From NCBI GenBank assembly GCA_023387085.1, contig JAEWIL010000031.1, positions 1 to 12,035 of the forward strand: a stretch of DNA of 12,035 nt. The letters are read 5' to 3'. Both the position numbers and the translations under genes were made by a program. Below are positions 1 through 6,744 of this stretch, piece after piece. Under the pieces are notes generated by a model. That model ran no database searches. It saw only the letters and a list, made by a program, of their open reading frames with translations, and had not been told where the DNA came from. Every line of letters starts with the position of its first letter. Positions within the stretch are counted from its first letter, which is position 1. The stretch comes from Pseudomonadota bacterium (GTDB taxonomy: Bacteria; Pseudomonadota; Alphaproteobacteria; Sphingomonadales; Sphingomonadaceae).

Positions 1-2042
1 CCTTGAGCGAGGGCATCACGGGACCGCAACTCACCTTGCGCGGGCTGAACGCGAGCGGTCAGGGCGCGACTACGGCAATCCTCGTCGACGATGTGCCGCT
101 CACCTCATCCTCTTCCTATCAGCAAAGCACGACCCCCAACTTCGACACCTATGACATCCAGCGGATCGAGGTGCTGCGCGGTCCGCAAGGGACGTTATAT
201 GGCGCTTCGGCGCTCGGCGGGCTGGTCAAATATGTGACCAAGGCGCCCAATCTTTCGCGTGTCGAGGGATCGGCCCAACTGGAACTCGACAAGGTCGACG
301 AGGGCGAGACGGGCGGAAGTGTCCGAGCGGCGGTAAACCTGCCCGTCCTTCAGGACACAGTCGCAATCCGCGTGTCCGGCCTCTACGAGCGGCTGCCCGG
401 GTTCATCGACAATCCGCTTGGCAATGTGCGCAACGTCAACGGTGGCGAGCGCTATGGTGTCCGCGGCGCCCTGTTGTGGCAGGCCACGCCGGATTTCAGC
501 ATCCGGCTTGGTGCCATCTGGCAGCGCGACGATCGCGATGCGCCCGCGAGTATCGACGTGGTCGGAGCGGCGCTGACCCCCTCAACCCCGCCAGCGAACG
601 CCACGGCGATCGCCAACGGCGGCGAACTGCAACGCAATCTGCGCCTTGGCGAACCGATGAAGCGTAAATCGCAGCTGTACAGCGCGACGCTGGCCTATGA
701 CGCCGGCTTTGCCTCGATCACCAGCATCACCAGCTTCGCCAAGATGAATTTCGAGCGCAGGAAGGTCTTCACCTATAATAATGCGGCACCGGGCATAACT
801 TTCGGTGACGTTCTGGCTGGCGTTTACGGGCAGCCGGTCGATGTTCGGAGTGACGACTTCACCTCGGTTCGCCGTATCAACCAGGAAATCCGCCTCGCAT
901 CCGCGCCCGATTCCGGACCGATCGATTATCTCGTCGGCCTTTTCTATACCGATGAAAAGAGCTCGATCAGACAGCTGTTCGACGTCACGAGCGTCACCAG
1001 TCCGCCCGAAATTCTGACTGTGCCGGTCCCTGGGGGCGGATTGTTCCTTCCCGCCCGATATCGCGAAGCGGCCGGCTTTGCACAACTAACCTGGCATCCG
1101 CTACCCAATGTCGATGTCACGGGCGGCGCACGCTACGCCCGTAATCGGCAAAAATCGCAGACCACGCGCTTCGCGGGATTTGTTTCGCAATCCTTTGTCG
1201 ATGTCATCGACGACCCGTCGAGAACCAAAGAGGACAAAATAACCTGGTCGGGCGCGATCAGCTGGCATCCGGTCGAGCGCGTGACACTTTATGCGCGCGT
1301 TGCGTCGGGCTATCGTCCGGGTGGCCCCAATCTCCTGCCGGCGACGCCGCCGCCAGGATATCGGACCGGCTACGGCGCCGACACAACCGTCAATTACGAA
1401 CTGGGTGCGAAGGGCGAATTGTTCGATCGTCGGCTGAGCTTCGACATCTCCGCTTTCACGGTCGACTGGACCGATATCCAGATCCCGACGTCGGTGGTCG
1501 ATCCGGACACGGGCATACCCAATAATTTCACCGATAACGGTGGCAAAGCGCGTAGCCGCGGCTTCGAATATGCCCTGCGGCTGGCGGCAGCGCCGCGGCT
1601 GTCGGTCTTTGTCAATGGCGCCTACACCGACGCCGATCTGCGGGTGGCCGTTCCGGGGATCGGCGGCATTTCGGGCGACCGCTTGCCCTATGTGCCGACA
1701 TTCACGAATACGTTCGGGTTCGATTATCGCGCGCCGATCGGTTCCGATACGACGATGTTCGTGGGAGCAGACTGGACCTACGTCGGGTCGCGCTATTCGG
1801 ACTTCGTCGTCGGCGGGCTGGCGGCGCCATATACCGGTCATCAACGGCTTCCGGGCTACAACACGGTGAACCTGCAGGGCGGGGTCGAATTCGGCGAGCA
1901 TCGGTTCGACCTGTATGTGACGAATGTCGGCAACGCGCGGGGGCTATATTACTACCTCAGCGGCGATGGCGCAGGCGGGACCGGCAACGCGATCGTCCAG
2001 CAGCCGCGCACCTTCGGCGTTCGTTTCAGTTCGAATTTCTGA
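1..2042 (+). CDS. TonB-dependent outer-membrane receptor, 5' end outside window
   Basis: This is the C-terminal part, about 679 residues, of a TonB-dependent receptor, which imports a ligand across the outer membrane using energy from TonB-ExbBD. The frame is already open at base 3 and begins inside the plug domain, so the signal peptide, TonB box and start of the plug lie off the window; family members are usually about 750-850 residues. The plug is recognisable by RGLNASGQG, ILVDDVPL, then IQRIEVLRGPQGTLYGASA and GGLVKYVTKAP within the first 85 residues. The rest is a barrel of alternating aromatic strands with a late YELGAKGELFDRRLS segment, a typical TonB_dep_Rec feature, and it ends in a terminal phenylalanine (FSSNF), the usual outer-membrane assembly signal. 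A TetR regulator follows on the same strand. The ligand cannot be read from sequence; the convergent glycosidase/esterase operon suggests a glycoside or glycolipid. The TTG at base 3 is not the true start. Confidence 0.95.
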   Translation, partial: LSEGITGPQLTLRGLNASGQGATTAILVDDVPLTSSSSYQQSTTPNFDTYDIQRIEVLRGPQGTLYGASALGGLVKYVTKAPNLSRVEGSAQLELDKVDEGETGGSVRAAVNLPVLQDTVAIRVSGLYERLPGFIDNPLGNVRNVNGGERYGVRGALLWQATPDFSIRLGAIWQRDDRDAPASIDVVGAALTPSTPPANATAIANGGELQRNLRLGEPMKRKSQLYSATLAYDAGFASITSITSFAKMNFERRKVFTYNNAAPGITFGDVLAGVYGQPVDVRSDDFTSVRRINQEIRLASAPDSGPIDYLVGLFYTDEKSSIRQLFDVTSVTSPPEILTVPVPGGGLFLPARYREAAGFAQLTWHPLPNVDVTGGARYARNRQKSQTTRFAGFVSQSFVDVIDDPSRTKEDKITWSGAISWHPVERVTLYARVASGYRPGGPNLLPATPPPGYRTGYGADTTVNYELGAKGELFDRRLSFDISAFTVDWTDIQIPTSVVDPDTGIPNNFTDNGGKARSRGFEYALRLAAAPRLSVFVNGAYTDADLRVAVPGIGGISGDRLPYVPTFTNTFGFDYRAPIGSDTTMFVGADWTYVGSRYSDFVVGGLAAPYTGHQRLPGYNTVNLQGGVEFGEHRFDLYVTNVGNARGLYYYLSGDGAGGTGNAIVQQPRTFGVRFSSNF

Positions 2043-2044
2043 CC

Positions 2045-2069
2045 ACCGGTCCGGTCGGCAGGGCCCGCC
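2045..2069. promoter_or_regulatory. Two small dyads between receptor and TetR gene (possible operator)
   Basis: Just after the receptor stop there is a perfect 5-1-5 inverted repeat, ACCGG-T-CCGGT (2045-2055), followed by a 13-base near-palindrome, GGCAGGGCCCGCC (2057-2069, one mismatched pair). TetR-family proteins bind short dyads near their own genes, so either could be an operator; alternatively they could form a weak hairpin behind the receptor gene. GC-rich DNA produces such dyads by chance, and I see no convincing -35/-10 pair in 2043-2128. Confidence 0.18.
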
Positions 2070-2128
2070 TCTGCGATCATTCCGTCCTCAGGGTTGAATT
2101 TTCGAATGGAGCCGTGGAAACCGCGCTC

Positions 2129-2785
2129 ATGAACAAGGCGAATATGGTTGCAGACACCTCACCGGTGACGAGCGTCGCCCGCAAAACGCGCCGCAGCCAG
2201 GCCGACCGCAGCGCCGCAACGCGCGCGCGGGTGCTGGCGGCGGCGCGCGACGTGCTCTGCTCGCAGGGCTATTCGGGCGCAACGATGCACGCCATCCGCG
2301 ATGCCGCCGGCATGAGCCTGGGCGCGATCCAGCACCAGTTCCCGACCAAGGCCAAGCTGATGGCCGCCGTCGCCGGCGAGTTCGCGGCGTATCGAACGCG
2401 CGTCTATGCCGACGCCATCCGCGCCGGCACAACGCCGCGCCAGTCGATGGAAAATCTGATCGACGCCAATTACCGGATGGTCAGCCGGCCCGAAATGGCC
2501 GCAGTGCTCGAAATCCACCTCGCCCGCCGCAACGATCCCGATCTCGATCAGGAGGTCGGGCCCAGCGCCCGCCGCTTCGACCGAAGGGTGCGCCTATGGG
2601 GCCACATGATCCTGCACGCTGCGGGCATCGACAATGACGAGGCGTATCAAACGCTCCAGCTGCTCAACAACGCGGTCACGCGCGGCCTGACGGTCGAATA
2701 TATCCGCAATCCGAACATGGAGCTGATCGAACGGACGGTCGCTGTCTGGAAACGCCAGATGCTCGATCTGGTTTTCGGCCCCTGA
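2129..2785 (+). CDS. TetR/AcrR-family transcriptional regulator
   Basis: This is a DNA-binding repressor-type protein of about 218 residues, a normal TetR length. The N-terminal helix-turn-helix domain spans roughly residues 30-75: RSAATRARVLAAARDVL forms the first helix, GYSGATMHAIRDAAGMS the helix-turn-helix, and GAIQHQFPTKAKLM the closing helix with the aromatic-phenylalanine-proline and lysine pattern typical of the family. The remaining all-helical C-terminal half would bind a ligand and dimerise, and gives no clue to the effector. An in-frame GTG at 2114 would add five residues, but the nearest purine block, GGAG at 2108-2111, leaves only two bases before that GTG. The ATG at 2129 has GGAAA at 2116-2120 with an eight-base spacer, so I prefer it. 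The gene lies 86 bases behind the receptor on the same strand and faces the catabolic operon, making it the obvious local regulator; that role is inferred from position. Confidence 0.9.
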   Translation: MNKANMVADTSPVTSVARKTRRSQADRSAATRARVLAAARDVLCSQGYSGATMHAIRDAAGMSLGAIQHQFPTKAKLMAAVAGEFAAYRTRVYADAIRAGTTPRQSMENLIDANYRMVSRPEMAAVLEIHLARRNDPDLDQEVGPSARRFDRRVRLWGHMILHAAGIDNDEAYQTLQLLNNAVTRGLTVEYIRNPNMELIERTVAVWKRQMLDLVFGP

Positions 2786-2810
2786 CCGACGAGATGGGGC
2801 TGACAGGGGC
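2778..2810 (+). terminator. Possible hairpin behind the TetR gene
   Basis: A perfect 7-base inverted repeat, GCCCCTG (2778-2784) and CAGGGGC (2804-2810), straddles the TetR stop codon with a 19-base loop. A second pair, GACCG (2784-2788) with CGGTC (2816-2820), is an alternative. Neither is followed by a T run, so intrinsic termination is only weakly supported. Confidence 0.2.
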
Positions 2811-3028
2811 ACCGACGGTCTTGGAATGGCTGGATTTCGGTGGATGACTATTCCACAAAGCAATCCAAAATCGGGCGCAATCCGATGCCCTCATTGCGTA
2901 AATTCTGGAACACGGCTCGCAGACACCGCATTTTGGGGCTTTGCATGGCTGCCGATATGCGTCGCCGATATTGGCCCAGGAAGAAAGTGATTGCGGTCAT
3001 CCGGTCCACCGCTGACCCCAAATATTCT
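2786..3028. other. Convergent intergenic spacer, relatively AT-rich, no firm gene
   Basis: This spacer lies between the convergent TetR and GH3 genes. By my count 2841-2960 is about 52% GC, clearly below the flanking genes (a hand-counted sample inside GH3, 4441-4500, gives about 63%). It holds a TGGAAT/ATTCCA inverted repeat (2822-2827 and 2850-2855, 22-base loop). A 48-codon plus-strand frame at 2844-2990 encodes IRCPHC, a CPxC-type zinc-knuckle half, but lacks a spaced Shine-Dalgarno sequence. The minus strand is also open over much of the spacer (for example 2848-3078). It may be a decayed remnant of a mobile element or a small lost gene; I cannot assign it. Confidence 0.35.
2995..3017 (-). 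terminator. Candidate terminator hairpin behind GH3 operon
   Basis: Read on the minus strand, 11 bases past the GH3 stop, GGTCA-G-CGG-TGGA-CCG-GA-TGACC forms an eight-pair stem with a small internal bulge and a four-base loop. The sequence after it, GCAATCACTTTCTTCC, is pyrimidine-rich but has no continuous T run, so this is a plausible but imperfect intrinsic terminator for the operon. Confidence 0.3.
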
Positions 3029-5350
3029 TTAACCCAGCGTACTAAGGCCCTGAATGGCCCCCGACCTGGGGGAATCAACTGCCGGCCCGATCTCGCCTAC
3101 CGCGGCGTATTCTCCTGGCTTTGATGCATTGCGGTGATCGCCGACAACGATGAATTGCCGCTCCAGCACGGTCTGCGAACTCCCCCCGACGAGAAGGGTG
3201 AAGCCTCCGGCTTCAACGACCGGGAGCAGATTTGCATCGAGCAATTCGAAATCGCTGCGTCCGAGCGTGAAGCGAACAGGTTTGCGCTCGCCGGGCGCGA
3301 GCGCGATACGGGCGAAACGCTTGAGCGCCTTTACGGGGCGGGTCGTACTCGCGACGTCGTCGCGCAGGTAAAGCTGGACGACCTCCTCGACTGAATGCCG
3401 CCCTTCGTTCACGATCCAGAATCGGGCCTCCAAAGGCTCGTCAAAGCGCAGCCGCGTGGATGACAGCTCCAACTTCTCGTAGCGGACGGGAGAATAGGTG
3501 AGGCCATAACCGAATGGGTAGAGAGGGGTGGTCGGTGCATCGACATACTTCGCGCTGTTCCGTTCGGTTTCGCTCGCCGGACGGCCCGTGCTGCGATGGT
3601 CGTAGTGGACGGGTATCTGCCCCACATGGCGCGGGAAGCTCATCGACAGGCGGCCCGAAGGGCTGACGTCGCCGAACAGCAGGTCGGCGAGCGCGGTCCC
3701 CGCCTCAACCCCGGGATGCCAGGCCCAGAGGATCGCCGGAGCGCGTTCCGCGAGCGCGCCGATCGTCAGCGGACGGCCCGCGAAGATCACTGTCGCCACC
3801 GGCTTGCCAAGCGCGAAAACCGCGTCCGCAAGCGCCTGCTGGTCGGGCGCGAGGTCGAGCGCGACACGGCTGCGCGCTTCGCCACTCATGTCCCAATCCT
3901 CGCCGAGGCAGAGGATGACCGCATCGGCCTCGCGCGCCGCCGCCAGCGCCGCCTCGCCGTCCGCGGCATGACGCACCCGCGTGGCAGAACCGAGCGCGGC
4001 GGCAATCCCCTCGCGCGGCGTGATCGCATCGGCCGCGACCCCGGTCGGCGCCCAGCTGCCCAGCATCGAGCGGCGGTCGTCGGCAAGCGGGCCGATGACC
4101 GCGACAGTGCGCAAGGCCTTTGACAGCGGCAGCACCTGCCCTTCATTCCGAAGCAGCACCATGCTCTTGCGCGCCAGGTCGCGGGCGGTGGCGCGATGCT
4201 CACGGCGCAGCGTGACGCGTTTCGCGCGCGCGGGGTCGCAGTTGCGATAGGGGTCCGCGAACAGGCCCAGCGCCGCCTTCGCCTCGAGCAGCCGGCGTAC
4301 CGCCGCGTCGACGAGCGCGATGTCGAGCCTGCCCCCCTCCCCTTCGGCGGGCAGCAGACCGCCGTAAATCCCGCTGACCATATCGACGTCGATTCCGGCC
4401 TCCAGCGCAAGCCGCCCGGCTTCGGCATCGTCGGCGGCCACGCCGTGCGCGACGAGTTCGCGGATGCCCGTATAGTCGCTGACGACCAGACCATCGAACT
4501 TCCACGCCTCGCGCAGCACGCCGCGCAGGAGATCGCGGTTAGCGTGCATCGGAACGCCATTCACTTCGTTGAAGGCGGCCATGACGCTCGCCGCGCCCGC
4601 CGCGATCGCGGCCTGGAAGGGGGGATAATAATATTCGGCGAGGCGCCGCGGCGACACGTCGGCGACGTCATAGTCGCGCCCGCCCTCGGCCGCGCCATAG
4701 GCAACGAAATGCTTTGCCGTCGCCATCATCGCGTCGGGGTCCGACAGGCTCCGGCCCTGAAAGCCGCGCACCCGCGCTTCGGCGAAGCGGCAGGCCAGCT
4801 CGACATCCTCGCCCGCGCCCTCGACGACGCGGCCCCAGCGCGGGTCGCGCGCCATGTCGACCATCGGAGCGTAGGTCCAGTGGAGCCCGTTGGCGGTCGC
4901 TTCGATCGCTGCAATCCGCGCCGCCTTCTCAGCCGCCGCCGGATCGAAGCTCGCCGCCTCGCCGAGCGGCACCGGGAAGATGGTTCGAAAGCCGTGGATG
5001 ACGTCGTCGGCGAAGAGCAAGGGAATGCCGAGCCGCGTCTCCTCGACCGCGATGCGCTGAAGCCGCCGGGTGGTATCGGCGCCATAGACGCTGAGGAAGG
5101 AGCCGATGCGGCCTGCACGCACGTCGGCTTCGCTGCCCGCGGGAACGTAAGGGCCGGTATCGTTGCGCTCGCCGCGCGCCTGCGCGAGCTGGCCGAGCTT
5201 CTCGGCGAGCGTCATCCGCGCGAGCAGCGCGTCGATGTCCACCGCGGTGATGCGCTCCGCCGCCTTTGCCCCCGCGCTCGCGAGGACGGCGGCGGCGAGC
5301 GCGCCGGCACCGAGAAACTCGCGCCGGTTGAGGCCGGAGGGTTTCGACAC
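3029..5350 (-). CDS. Glycoside hydrolase family 3 beta-glucosidase, Tat-exported
   Basis: This exo-acting beta-glycosidase, most like periplasmic beta-glucosidases of the BglX type, has about 773 residues from the chosen start. A twin-arginine signal opens it: NRREFLG at residues 8-14, an alanine-rich hydrophobic stretch, and a likely cut after AKA near residue 30. The family 3 barrel follows, with RWGR and GEDVEL, the conserved KH pair at 213-214, and the nucleophile Asp292 in VVSDYTG. The second domain carries the probable acid/base Glu491 in SGEARSR and the YPFGYGLTYS signature; an Fn3-like domain (PGERKPVRFTL) closes it. The frame is open upstream for 38 more codons, but those are inside the preceding gene. 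GTG at 5350 has GAAGGG six bases upstream and directly precedes the Tat motif. The last 37 or so residues beyond FIVVG look unrelated to the fold. It is the last gene of the operon, 17 bases behind the alpha/beta-hydrolase. Exact linkage preference is not predictable. Confidence 0.95.
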   Translation of the reverse strand: MSKPSGLNRREFLGAGALAAAVLASAGAKAAERITAVDIDALLARMTLAEKLGQLAQARGERNDTGPYVPAGSEADVRAGRIGSFLSVYGADTTRRLQRIAVEETRLGIPLLFADDVIHGFRTIFPVPLGEAASFDPAAAEKAARIAAIEATANGLHWTYAPMVDMARDPRWGRVVEGAGEDVELACRFAEARVRGFQGRSLSDPDAMMATAKHFVAYGAAEGGRDYDVADVSPRRLAEYYYPPFQAAIAAGAASVMAAFNEVNGVPMHANRDLLRGVLREAWKFDGLVVSDYTGIRELVAHGVAADDAEAGRLALEAGIDVDMVSGIYGGLLPAEGEGGRLDIALVDAAVRRLLEAKAALGLFADPYRNCDPARAKRVTLRREHRATARDLARKSMVLLRNEGQVLPLSKALRTVAVIGPLADDRRSMLGSWAPTGVAADAITPREGIAAALGSATRVRHAADGEAALAAAREADAVILCLGEDWDMSGEARSRVALDLAPDQQALADAVFALGKPVATVIFAGRPLTIGALAERAPAILWAWHPGVEAGTALADLLFGDVSPSGRLSMSFPRHVGQIPVHYDHRSTGRPASETERNSAKYVDAPTTPLYPFGYGLTYSPVRYEKLELSSTRLRFDEPLEARFWIVNEGRHSVEEVVQLYLRDDVASTTRPVKALKRFARIALAPGERKPVRFTLGRSDFELLDANLLPVVEAGGFTLLVGGSSQTVLERQFIVVGDHRNASKPGEYAAVGEIGPAVDSPRSGAIQGLSTLG
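3058..3072. repeat. Perfect GC hairpin inside the GH3 3' end
   Basis: CCCCC (3058-3062), a five-base loop and GGGGG (3068-3072) form a perfect hairpin within the codons for the non-conserved C-terminal tail of GH3. It is symmetric on both strands and has no T run after it in either direction. It may affect mRNA 3' stability or mark an older gene end, or be chance. Confidence 0.4.
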
Positions 5351-5356
5351 GCCCTG

Positions 5357-5362
5357 CCCTTC
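5357..5362 (-). promoter_or_regulatory. Ribosome binding site of GH3 gene
   Basis: GAAGGG on the minus strand ends six bases before GTG 5350. It lies between the hydrolase stop (TAA, 5370-5368) and this GTG, and supports the shorter start that places the twin-arginine signal at the N-terminus. Confidence 0.6.
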
Positions 5363-5367
5363 GCGCC

Positions 5368-6744
5368 TTATCGAACCGCGTCGGCGGCCGGGCGCTTGCC
5401 CGTCTCGACCCAGCCCTTCAGCGCTTCCCATGTCGCGTTCATCTGTTCGGGCGAGAATCCGCAATGCGTATAGCCCTCGACCCCGCCGACCGGCAGCGCA
5501 GCCTTCGTCCCGGGCACCGTATACTGGACGAGCCGCTTGTCGTTGCGCGCCGCCGCCACGATGCGCCCCAGCGCCTCCGACTGGGCGTAGGGAACGAGCG
5601 AGTCGATGCGGTTGTGGATCGTGATCAGCGGCACCTCGAATCGGCCGGTCGCCTGATGCCAGCGACGCGCATTGGCGACCGCTGCCGGGTCTGCCGTGAT
5701 CCGCTGGACCCGGGCGTTGAAGGCGGCGGCCTCGTCGGCCGTCATCTCGGGGCTCGAATAAACCTTCCCGGCGTTGCCATAGATATTGCCGCCGAGCGTC
5801 GCGCCCAAATCGTCCATGCCGAGCGTCACGGTGACGAGCGGAAAGGCGATCGAGGCGACTTCAGGCTCGAAGCCGCCGATCGAGGCAACCTGTTTCAGGA
5901 TGCGCGCTTCGCGCCCATCGGGATTCGCCGCGGCCGCCTGCGCCAGCATCAGCACCGGCATGGCGATCTGCACGATGCGCCCGTTACGAAAAGCCTCGCT
6001 GCTCGCCGCTTCGCCCGCGGGCGGGTCCATCGGGAAGGCTGATTTGAGCAGGTCGTGCTCGCCGGGCAAGGCATAGGGTGTGCCTTCGGTCAGCACGTTG
6101 TAAGCGGCGCGCATGTCGATGAGCTGCGCGAACAGGCTTTCCCAACCATCGGTAACGCCGCATGCCGAAATCGCGCCGGCAAAGGCCTTCGGATGCTGTT
6201 CGATCAGCGAGAGGACGATATTGCCGCCCATCGATCCGCCCGCGACGAGCACGCGCTTCGCGCCAAGTCTGGTCAGGAAATCGCGCAGTCGGAGCGTGTT
6301 CTCCGTCGCCGTCTCGACCCCCATGCCCGCCTTGTCATAAGCGCTGTGGCCCGCCGCATAGCCGTCCTGATAGACTTTCAGCATCATGCCGTTGGTCCCG
6401 ACGGCAGGCGACAGCGGATCCTCGGCCACCGCGATCGGCGAACCCGGCGCTGAATAGCCATGGGCGAAAAGCAGGGCGCCGCCCTTCCAGCCTGCGGGGA
6501 AAGCAACCGAGAATTGGTCTCCTTCGAGTTTCCCCGCGATGACGAAGCCGCCCCCGGGCGCGGGAAGCGTCTTGATGTCGGTGGCGCCGAGCTTCGCCGC
6601 CTTCGCGACGAGCGCCGATTGCGCCGATGTCAGCGCGACCGCCGGGGTGCCTTCCTGCGCCTGAAGCGCCAGGGGTGCGGCAAATGCCAGAAGCGCGGGC
6701 GCCAGCCGCATCGCGAAGGATAATCCCGTCCCTTTATGCATCAC
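5368..6744 (-). CDS. Exported alpha/beta-hydrolase (esterase-like, substrate unknown)
   Basis: This is a serine hydrolase of the alpha/beta-hydrolase fold, 458 residues from GTG 6744 or 457 from the adjacent ATG 6741. A Sec signal peptide (MRLAPALLAFAAPLALQAQ, residues 12-30) predicts export to the periplasm. The catalytic landmarks are in the usual order: a strand-HG oxyanion motif (LLFAHGYS, about 92-98), the nucleophile elbow GGSMGG with Ser171, Asp381 in HNRIDSLVP, and His427 in YTHCGF. A long insertion between Ser and Asp (about 195-370) probably forms a lid and makes it longer than simple esterases of 280-340 residues. A Cys follows the His, but none adjoins the Ser, so the CS-D-HC arrangement of tannase and feruloyl esterases is incomplete. 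Its start codons overlap the trehalase stop (GTGATG), and a strong AAGGAG lies at 6758-6753. Spacing is 8 to the GTG and 11 to the ATG, so either may be used. An ester bond is the likely target, but a peptidase or lactonase is possible. Confidence 0.88.
   Translation of the reverse strand: MMHKGTGLSFAMRLAPALLAFAAPLALQAQEGTPAVALTSAQSALVAKAAKLGATDIKTLPAPGGGFVIAGKLEGDQFSVAFPAGWKGGALLFAHGYSAPGSPIAVAEDPLSPAVGTNGMMLKVYQDGYAAGHSAYDKAGMGVETATENTLRLRDFLTRLGAKRVLVAGGSMGGNIVLSLIEQHPKAFAGAISACGVTDGWESLFAQLIDMRAAYNVLTEGTPYALPGEHDLLKSAFPMDPPAGEAASSEAFRNGRIVQIAMPVLMLAQAAAANPDGREARILKQVASIGGFEPEVASIAFPLVTVTLGMDDLGATLGGNIYGNAGKVYSSPEMTADEAAAFNARVQRITADPAAVANARRWHQATGRFEVPLITIHNRIDSLVPYAQSEALGRIVAAARNDKRLVQYTVPGTKAALPVGGVEGYTHCGFSPEQMNATWEALKGWVETGKRPAADAVR

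Noticed and set aside
1101..1901. 266-codon minus-strand frame opposite the TonB receptor
   Set aside because: It is the antisense shadow of conserved barrel codons, with no recognisable domain.
5354..5464. Longer GH3 start giving 38 extra residues
   Set aside because: The extra residues lie inside the alpha/beta-hydrolase gene and would bury the twin-arginine signal away from the N-terminus.
4196..5473. 425-codon plus-strand frame opposite GH3
   Set aside because: It is the antisense of a clearly conserved gene. The product is rich in Arg, Ala, Gly and His with no domain pattern, as expected in high-GC DNA.
5368..6744. Tannase/feruloyl-esterase assignment for the alpha/beta-hydrolase because of the HC pair
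   Set aside because: That family also needs a Cys next to the catalytic Ser (CS-D-HC). Here the elbow is GGSMGG, so the pair is incomplete.
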